Part shown: positions 1 to 4,869 of the stretch, piece after piece | How the letters are laid out: each line of letters opens with the position of its first letter | Position numbering within the stretch: the first letter of the stretch is position 1 | Source of the DNA: Bacteroidales bacterium | Lineage (GTDB): Bacteria; Bacteroidota; Bacteroidia; Bacteroidales; P3 | NCBI GenBank assembly: GCA_017545365.1 | Contig: JAFWOP010000025.1 | Coordinates: 1 to 9,419 of the forward strand | Reading direction: 5' to 3' | DNA: 9,419 nucleotides | Position numbers and translations under genes: made by a program | Notes under the pieces: generated by a model | Databases searched by the model: none | Told to the model about the DNA's origin: nothing | Seen by the model: the letters and a program-made list of their open reading frames with translations, nothing else

Positions 1-1077
1 CTGCACCTGACCAAGACGGGCGTGAACATCAGCAGCATCACCGTCACCGCCGCCAACGAGATAAACGGCACGTTCAGCGTCAGCTACAATGGCGGTGACC
101 CCGAGCTGACCTATTCCGCTAACGGCACGAACTCCACCACTCTCACCTGTGCCACCGCGCAGAGCATCGCCGATGGCAAGGACTTCTACGTCTACCTGCC
201 CGAGAATGTGAGCGGTTATGGCAACCTGCGCATAGTGATGGCCACCGACGACGGCCGCTACTGTGTCAAGACCGCCAAATCCACTTCCCCTGTCATTGTC
301 GAGCGCAGCAAGGTTACCTCCATCACCATTGAAGAAAACAAACTCACCTTCCGTCCCGTCGGCTCGAAGGGAGGTTTGTTCACCATTAATGCCGACGGCG
401 ACCAGGTGTGGTTCTCGCAGGGCAACTTGCAGTATCAGGCAAGCACTGGCACTTGGCGTTTTGCCGAGAACCAGTACGACTATGTGGGTGAGGATAATGA
501 GAACATCAGTACCACCTACAGCGGTTGGATAGACCTCTTCGGCTGGGGAACGGGCAGCAACCCCACGCTTTCTTCTACCGACTATTCCTACTACGGCACC
601 TTCACTGACTGGGGCAGCAACACCATCAGCAATGGCGGCAACACTGCCAACAGCGGCTGGCGTACGCTCTCCCAAGTAGAGTGGAACTACCTGCTTTACA
701 CCCGTGCCAATGCCTCTTCCAAAATGGGTGGTGGCAGCGTGAACGGGGTACACGGCGAAATTGTCCTGCCCGACAGCTGGACACTGCCCGCAGGTCTCAC
801 CTTCACCGCTGGACAGAACGGCTGGCAAAACAGTTATACCCTTGCCCAGTGGGCACTGATGGAGGCTGCCGGGGCGGTGTTCCTGCCTACGGCGGGCTAC
901 CGCTACGGCACGAGTGTCTACAATGTGGGCAACACCGGCATCTACTGGCCGTCAACGCCCTGGGATGAGTTCTTCGCGTACCACCTGGACATCAGCAGCT
1001 ACGGTCTCGGTATCGACGTGACCAACGCCTATCACAGCTTTGGGTTTGCGGTGCGCCCTGTTCGGGATAACAATTAA
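1..1077 (+). CDS. Fimbrillin-like surface protein with C-terminal C-type-lectin-like (Fib_succ_major-type) domain, 5' partial
   Basis: The frame is open from base 1, so the true start lies left of the window; 358 residues are visible, ending at TAA 1075-1077. Visible residues ~1-115 are Ser/Thr/Asn/Gly-rich beta-type sequence with the 'DFYVYLP...' and 'VIVERSKV' pattern seen near the C-terminal end of fimbrillin/Mfa-like Bacteroidales surface proteins. From ~residue 122 ('FTINADGDQVWFSQGNLQY') to the end is a second domain with WxxLFGWGTG, WRTLSQVEWNYLL, LPDSWTLPAG, FLPTAGYR, GIYWPST and a terminal GFAVRPVR. These are hallmarks of the Fibrobacter-succinogenes-major-paralogous/formylglycine-enzyme-like C-type-lectin fold. 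The likely role is a surface-exposed adhesin or ligand binder; the ligand is unknown. The last ~50 residues resemble variable regions of retroelement-diversified proteins (see findings). A lipoprotein gene follows after 10 bp, probably in the same operon. The domain call is by motif memory, not by search. Confidence 0.75.
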   Translation: MHLTKTGVNISSITVTAANEINGTFSVSYNGGDPELTYSANGTNSTTLTCATAQSIADGKDFYVYLPENVSGYGNLRIVMATDDGRYCVKTAKSTSPVIVERSKVTSITIEENKLTFRPVGSKGGLFTINADGDQVWFSQGNLQYQASTGTWRFAENQYDYVGEDNENISTTYSGWIDLFGWGTGSNPTLSSTDYSYYGTFTDWGSNTISNGGNTANSGWRTLSQVEWNYLLYTRANASSKMGGGSVNGVHGEIVLPDSWTLPAGLTFTAGQNGWQNSYTLAQWALMEAAGAVFLPTAGYRYGTSVYNVGNTGIYWPSTPWDEFFAYHLDISSYGLGIDVTNAYHSFGFAVRPVRDNN

Positions 1078-1087
1078 TTGTAAGGTC

Positions 1088-1639
1088 ATGAGCATAAGAC
1101 ATAAGATACGCATCTATGTGTTATCTGTGGTCTTGTCGTTTCTTGGGTTGCAGTCTTGTGATAAGTGCGAGTGCGAGCCCTGTGATAACAATCGAGTTGA
1201 TACGATGCCCGAATCCGCATTGACAGTAACTTACAGCACAACGAAGGATTTGATTGACGGAGTGTCGCCCGTTGTAAGGCTACGCGTGAACGGCGTGGAG
1301 ACCCAGCAGACACTGAGCCTGACCGACTTTGCCGAAGCAGACAGCACATGGATGGAGTATGTACAGAAGATTCCTGTTGAAGGCGACTCAAACCGGCTGG
1401 AGATGGTGATTACATACGTTAAGAACGACAGTCTCCCCACAAAAGGAAGCTTCACTCTTGGCCGCAAAATAACAGCACAATGTAGAGGCATAAAAACAAA
1501 CCAGTCCTCCACCGCTGTGAATGGCGTGGGACAGCAGTCCTATGCTGCCGCACTGGATGTCATTGCAGCAAGTGGGAAGGACAGCCTTGTGCTTAGCCAG
1601 GACAGGAGAGGCGTGACAATCGACGCGTTTGTTCAATGA
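1088..1639 (+). CDS. Small cysteine-rich lipoprotein of unknown function
   Basis: This encodes a 183-residue protein. ATG 1088 is preferred over the in-frame ATG at 1040 because it lies just after the upstream stop and directly begins a signal peptide: positively charged MSIRHKIR, a hydrophobic stretch (residues 9-20), then the lipobox LQSC with Cys24 as the predicted lipidated residue. Immediately after it comes a C-x2-C-x-C-x2-C cluster (Cys24, 27, 29, 32) mixed with acidic residues, which may favour surface export as in Bacteroidetes lipoprotein export signals. The rest (residues 35-183) is polar and beta-rich, including 'VVRLRVNGVETQQTLSLTDF', with no domain I recognise. It starts 10 bp after the lectin-like gene and is followed by a terminator, so the two are probably co-transcribed and may be surface partners. 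No enzyme motif is visible. Confidence 0.8.
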   Translation: MSIRHKIRIYVLSVVLSFLGLQSCDKCECEPCDNNRVDTMPESALTVTYSTTKDLIDGVSPVVRLRVNGVETQQTLSLTDFAEADSTWMEYVQKIPVEGDSNRLEMVITYVKNDSLPTKGSFTLGRKITAQCRGIKTNQSSTAVNGVGQQSYAAALDVIAASGKDSLVLSQDRRGVTIDAFVQ

Positions 1640-1694
1640 TAACAATTAGATAAAAAACGTATCTGATCAAACTCTCGAATGAGTTGAAAAAAGG

Positions 1695-1727
1695 AAAGGC
1701 TGGCATTTTGCGATGTCAGCCTTTTTT
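1695..1727 (+). terminator. Intrinsic terminator of the lectin-like/lipoprotein operon
   Basis: A 12-bp stem pairs AAAGGCTGGCAT (1695-1706) with ATGTCAGCCTTT (1713-1724), with one G-U pair and a 6-nt loop, and runs into six T residues (1722-1727). It lies 55 bp after the lipoprotein stop codon in the correct orientation. Confidence 0.92.
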
Positions 1728-1744
1728 ATTGTCAGGTAATCCGA

Positions 1745-1769
1745 TGTGTCGGATTTGCAATCCGACACA
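1745..1769. repeat. Perfect 11-bp inverted repeat, REP-like
   Basis: TGTGTCGGATT and AATCCGACACA are perfectly complementary around a 3-nt TGC centre. There is no T-tail, so it is not a typical terminator. A shorter copy with the same TTTGCAA core follows at 1781-1793, which suggests a dispersed palindromic (REP-like) element. Confidence 0.75.
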
Positions 1770-1780
1770 ATAGAGTATAG

Positions 1781-1793
1781 GAATTTGCAATTC
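1781..1793. repeat. Short inverted repeat, degenerate partner of the 1745 palindrome
   Basis: GAATT-TGC-AATTC repeats the architecture and central ATTTGCAAT of the upstream palindrome, at a centre-to-centre distance of 30 bp. Confidence 0.55.
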
Positions 1794-1830
1794 GTACACA
1801 TTGTTATCGGGCGAAGATGCCCACGCCTTG

Positions 1831-1866
1831 AAAGTCCCTGCTATTGCGGTGGGGACTTTTGTTTTG
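1831..1866 (+). terminator. Terminator-like hairpin with no gene directly upstream
   Basis: AAAGTCCC (1831-1838) pairs perfectly with GGGACTTT (1852-1859) and is followed by TTTTGTTTT. It is a credible + strand intrinsic terminator, but the nearest upstream gene already has its own terminator ~110 bp earlier. It may be a backup terminator, the end of a small RNA, or a relic of a lost gene. Confidence 0.55.
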
Positions 1867-1914
1867 TGCCACCATAGGGGCATGGATGAAGGTAAAGATA
1901 TGAGATTTTTATAG

Positions 1915-1964
1915 TATAATCAAAAATTCTTATAAGTTTTTTTTATTATAATCAAAAATTCTTA
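1915..1964. repeat. 18-bp direct repeat pair in the ATPase promoter region
   Basis: TATAATCAAAAATTCTTA occurs identically at 1915-1932 and 1947-1964, spaced 32 bp start to start (about three helical turns). The second copy abuts the -7 element. It could be a duplicated operator, an UP-like AT-rich element or a partial promoter duplication. Confidence 0.75.
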
Positions 1965-1965
1965 G

Positions 1966-1973
1966 TATCTTTG
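1966..1973 (+). promoter_or_regulatory. Bacteroidetes-type -7 promoter element (TATCTTTG)
   Basis: TATCTTTG matches the TAnnTTTG -7 consensus of the Bacteroidetes primary sigma factor. It lies 23 bp before the ATPase start codon. No clear -33 TTTG is seen at the expected distance, only T-rich sequence. Confidence 0.7.
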
Positions 1974-1996
1974 CAGTCGATATTATAACAAGAAAT

Positions 1997-3130
1997 ATGA
2001 TAGAAAGGCTGCTTAGAGATTTGATTGAGAGACGATTGTATCGTAATAAGGCAATCATTGTGGTGGGACCAAGGCAGGTGGGGAAGACTACGCTGCTACG
2101 TATGTTGGTCGCGGACACGCAAAGAAAGGTGCTGATGTGGAATTGCGATGAGCCTGATGTAAGGCGAAAATTGTCGGGGCCTACGTCGACAGAACTGAGG
2201 GCAGAGATTGGCGACGCGGACTTGCTGTTGATTGATGAGGCGCAGAGGGTCAAGGATATAGGCATCACGTTGAAACTGATGATTGACAATTTCCCCGAAA
2301 AACAATTGGTGGTCACGGGGTCATCGGCTATTGAGTTGTCGAACTCGATAAACGAGCCGCTGACAGGTCGTAAGTATGAGTATGTGATGTATCCTTTTTC
2401 GGCAGAAGAGCTTATCAACGAGTTTGGGGTGCAGGAGGAAAGGCGTATGTTGGAGCGGAGGTTGGTGTATGGCTCATACCCAGAGGTGGTGAACAATGTC
2501 GGAGAGGAACGCGAGGTATTGACGGACTTGGTGGGCAGCTATCTGTATAAAGATATATTTTCTTTTCAAGATGTGCGCAAGCCTGAAATCATTGAGCAAC
2601 TGCTGCAGGCTTTGGCCTTGCAGGTGGGGAGCGAGGTGTCGTTTAACGAGTTGGGAAGGCTGTTGGGCTTGAACTCGGTGACGGTGCAGCGGTATATCGA
2701 CCTGCTGGAGAAGTCGTTTGTTGTGTTTCACCTGCGGTCGTTCAGCCGCAATGTGCGGTCGGAGCTAAAGAAGAGCCGAAAGATATATTTTTGGGATAAC
2801 GGGGTGCGTAATGCGGTGATTGGCGATTACAAGGCATTGGGGCTGCGCTCGGACGTGGGGGCGTTGTGGGAGAACTATGTAATTAGCGAGAGGCTGAAGC
2901 ACAACGCATACAGCTTGTTTTATGGAAAAAGCTATTTTTGGCGGGCACAGTTGCAACAGGAGGTGGATTATATAGAGGATATTGACGGAGTGCTTCATGC
3001 CTATGAGTTTAAGTGGAGCAAAACGAAGCAGCCACGGCTGACGGAGACATTCGCTAAGAACTACCCCGACCATACATTCGAGGTGGTCAGCCCTGACAAT
3101 TATCAGGCTTTTGTAAGAGGGATTATTTGA
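1997..3130 (+). CDS. AAA-family ATPase with C-terminal DUF4143 (PD-(D/E)XK-like) domain
   Basis: This encodes a 377-residue protein, the usual size for the family. ATG 1997 starts the typical N-terminus. Walker A is GPRQVGKTT (residues 24-32), Walker B is LLLIDEAQ (76-83), and a sensor-like VVTGSSA sits at 105-111, followed by the LTGRKYEYVMYPFSAEEL linker typical of this group. A helical winged-helix-like segment around 215-245 ('SFNELGRLLGLNSVTVQRYI') precedes DUF4143. The C-terminal part has D324 ('EVDYI') and E337-F-K339 ('EFKW'), fitting a degenerate or active PD-(D/E)XK nuclease-like core. The cellular role of these ATPases is not established. The gene stands alone with its own promoter and repeats, and its codon use is less C-rich at third positions than the metabolic genes to the right, which is compatible with horizontal acquisition or lineage-specific duplication. 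Confidence 0.92.
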   Translation: MIERLLRDLIERRLYRNKAIIVVGPRQVGKTTLLRMLVADTQRKVLMWNCDEPDVRRKLSGPTSTELRAEIGDADLLLIDEAQRVKDIGITLKLMIDNFPEKQLVVTGSSAIELSNSINEPLTGRKYEYVMYPFSAEELINEFGVQEERRMLERRLVYGSYPEVVNNVGEEREVLTDLVGSYLYKDIFSFQDVRKPEIIEQLLQALALQVGSEVSFNELGRLLGLNSVTVQRYIDLLEKSFVVFHLRSFSRNVRSELKKSRKIYFWDNGVRNAVIGDYKALGLRSDVGALWENYVISERLKHNAYSLFYGKSYFWRAQLQQEVDYIEDIDGVLHAYEFKWSKTKQPRLTETFAKNYPDHTFEVVSPDNYQAFVRGII

Positions 3131-3264
3131 GACGTGATGAAACTATCGTCAAGTTCATGTGCTTGTGTTTTATAGTCGCTATCAATGCTCTTTTTTATGG
3201 CCCTTTGAACGTTAAACATTGCACATTATTTCGCCCTTTTAACTAATAATTAAAAAAATATTCG

Positions 3265-3272
3265 TATCTTCG
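3265..3272 (+). promoter_or_regulatory. Probable -7 promoter element for the dipeptidase gene (TATCTTCG)
   Basis: TATCTTCG is a one-base variant of TAnnTTTG, lies 36 bp before the start codon and is preceded by an AT-rich tract. No exact -33 box is evident. Confidence 0.6.
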
Positions 3273-3308
3273 CAACGGACTTTGTAAATTAATTAATACT
3301 ACAATATT

Positions 3309-4763
3309 ATGAATATTAAAGATTTAGAACCAAAAGAACTGTGGGGTAACTTCTATCACCTCACCCGTTGTCCCCGTCCGTCGAAACACGAAGAGGTAGT
3401 TCGTGAGTTTTTGGTGAACTGGGCAAAAGAGCGTAATATTGAATGCCGCGTTGACAAGGTGGGCAATGTGATTATGTCGAAACCTGCCACTAAGGGTATG
3501 GAGAATGTGTGCCCTGTGGTGCTGCAGGCTCACATGGACATGGTGCCGCAGGCACGTGCTGGCAAGGTGTTTGACTTCCAGAAAGACCCCATCGAGACTA
3601 AGATTGTCGATGGTTGGGTGTACGCATGCGACACGACGCTGGGTGCCGACGACGGCTTGGGCGTGGCAGCTGCCATGGCAGTGCTGGAGAGCAAGACCAT
3701 CAAGCACGGCCCCATCGAAGCCCTCATCACCACCGACGAGGAGACTGGCATGACCGGTGCTTTCGGCCTGAAGAAGGGCGAGCTGAAGGGCAAGTACCTG
3801 TTGAACCTCGACAGCGAGACCGAAGGCGAGCTGTATGTGGGCTGCGCCGGCGGCATCGATGCCACCATCACCATCCCCTACGCCACCGAGGCTGCTCCTA
3901 AGGACTACTGCGCCATGCGCTTCACCATTGGCGGCCTGAAGGGTGGCCACAGCGGCATGGAAATCAATACTGGCCGTGCCAACGCCAACAAGCTGCTCTT
4001 CCGCCACATCCGCTGGGTGGCCGATTGTGGCATCCGCCTCATCAACGTCGACGGCGGCAATATGCGCAACGCCATCCCGCGCGACGCCTCCATCGTCTTC
4101 GCCATGCCCAAGGCTCACAAGGACTGCATCGTGGCCGAGCTGGAGAAAGTGGCCGGATGGGTGAAGAAGGAACTGGGCAAAGTGGAGCCCGACTTCTTCG
4201 TCAAGATGGAGCCCGTGCGCATGTACCCCAAGGTGATGACTGAAGCCGACACGCAGAAGATTATCAACACCGTGATGATTGCCCCCAACGGCGTTATTCG
4301 CATGAGCAAGGATATGGAAGGTCTTGTGGAGACCTCCCTCAACCTCGCCATCATGAACACCAACGGCAAGAACTTCACCATCAAGGCGCTGCTTCGCAGT
4401 TCCGTCGACAGTGCCAAGGAGGCCTTGGCCGAGCGTTTGGTGTGCCTGGCCGAGCTGGCTGGTGGCAAGTGCCAGCTGACGGGTGCCTACCCCGGTTGGA
4501 AGCCCAACATGGAGAGCGGCCTGCTGAAGACCATGAAGGCCACGTATAAGAAACTGTATAAGAAAGAGCCCGCCGTGGTGGCCATCCACGCCGGACTGGA
4601 GTGCGGTCTGCTGGGCGGCAAATATCCCGACATGGAGATGATTTCGTTCGGTCCTACGCTGCAGAGCCCCCACAGCCCCGACGAGCGCGCCAACATCGAG
4701 AGCTCGCAGAAGTTCTTCGACTACCTGGTCGCCGCCTTGGAGGCTATGCCCGAGAATAAGTAG
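3309..4763 (+). CDS. pepD: Xaa-His dipeptidase / aminoacyl-histidine dipeptidase (M20C, PepD)
   Basis: This encodes a 484-residue cytosolic zinc dipeptidase, matching the ~485-residue length of E. coli PepD. It would cleave carnosine-type Xaa-His and other dipeptides in peptide catabolism. Family residues fall in the expected order: HMDMVPQ with Zn ligand His75 and catalytic Asp77; GADDG with bridging Asp114; DEETGMTGA with general base Glu144 and Zn ligand Glu145; NLDSE with Asp168; and GPTLQSPHSPDE with His455. Spacings (75-114, 145-168) equal those of E. coli PepD (80-119, 150-173). The lid/dimerisation segment contains GGLKGGHSGMEINTGRANANK (210-228). The start follows a promoter-like element and AT-rich leader with no upstream in-frame alternative of note. 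The next gene follows after 106 bp that hold a repeat array; no terminator with a T-tail is seen between them, so read-through is possible. Confidence 0.95.
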   Translation: MNIKDLEPKELWGNFYHLTRCPRPSKHEEVVREFLVNWAKERNIECRVDKVGNVIMSKPATKGMENVCPVVLQAHMDMVPQARAGKVFDFQKDPIETKIVDGWVYACDTTLGADDGLGVAAAMAVLESKTIKHGPIEALITTDEETGMTGAFGLKKGELKGKYLLNLDSETEGELYVGCAGGIDATITIPYATEAAPKDYCAMRFTIGGLKGGHSGMEINTGRANANKLLFRHIRWVADCGIRLINVDGGNMRNAIPRDASIVFAMPKAHKDCIVAELEKVAGWVKKELGKVEPDFFVKMEPVRMYPKVMTEADTQKIINTVMIAPNGVIRMSKDMEGLVETSLNLAIMNTNGKNFTIKALLRSSVDSAKEALAERLVCLAELAGGKCQLTGAYPGWKPNMESGLLKTMKATYKKLYKKEPAVVAIHAGLECGLLGGKYPDMEMISFGPTLQSPHSPDERANIESSQKFFDYLVAALEAMPENK

Positions 4764-4770
4764 TGCTGTT

Positions 4771-4840
4771 TCCTGGGATAGCCTAGGATTTCCTAGGACA
4801 ATCTAGGCTGTCCTAGGACAATTTAGGCTATCCTAGGAGA
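4771..4840. repeat. 10-bp-period CCTAGG array that folds into a long imperfect hairpin
   Basis: Seven consecutive decamers beginning at 4771, 4781, 4791, 4801, 4811, 4821 and 4831 each carry CTAGG or a one-base variant at the same offset. CCTAGG itself occurs at 4782, 4792, 4812 and 4832. The higher-order period is 20 bp: 4791-4810 and 4811-4830 differ at only two positions. The array is also self-complementary: 4771-4785 pairs with 4824-4838 (15 bp, one G-U), and TCCTAGGA at 4791-4798 pairs with its copy at 4811-4818 inside. It occupies most of the pepD to CoA-ligase spacer and is not followed by a T-run. Confidence 0.9.
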
Positions 4841-4869
4841 TTTATAAAACCTAATTAAAAGCAATAAAC

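Larger units (their letters stand above)
1640..1996. other. Gene-free 357-bp intergenic region rich in secondary structure
   Basis: No convincing ORF lies here on either strand; the minus-strand frame that enters it from 2496 is a shadow of the ATPase gene. In order it holds a 5-bp hairpin (1670-1674/1681-1685), a strong terminator (1695-1727), an 11-bp perfect inverted repeat (1745-1769) with a degenerate partner (1781-1793), a GGGC/GCCC hairpin (1809-1812/1819-1822), a terminator-like hairpin (1831-1866), an AT-rich 18-bp direct repeat (1915-1932, 1947-1964) and a -7 promoter element (1966-1973). Confidence 0.7.

Noticed and set aside
1040..1087. Earlier in-frame ATG for the cysteine-rich lipoprotein
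   Set aside because: It would overlap the upstream gene and put 16 residues in front of an otherwise perfect lipoprotein signal.
1930..2496. 188-codon minus-strand frame over the ATPase start and promoter
   Set aside because: It is Ser-rich low-complexity sequence opposite the Walker A/B region, and the + strand gene is clearly real.
3168..3200. Weak ATAG-TCG-CTAT hairpin followed by a T-run after the ATPase gene
   Set aside because: The 4-bp AT-rich stem is separated from the T-run by about eight bases, too weak to call a terminator.
3324..4673. 449-codon open frame on the minus strand
   Set aside because: It lies fully inside pepD, whose catalytic residues are all intact. Its His/Val/Ala/Gly-rich composition is the usual antisense product of a C-ending-codon gene.
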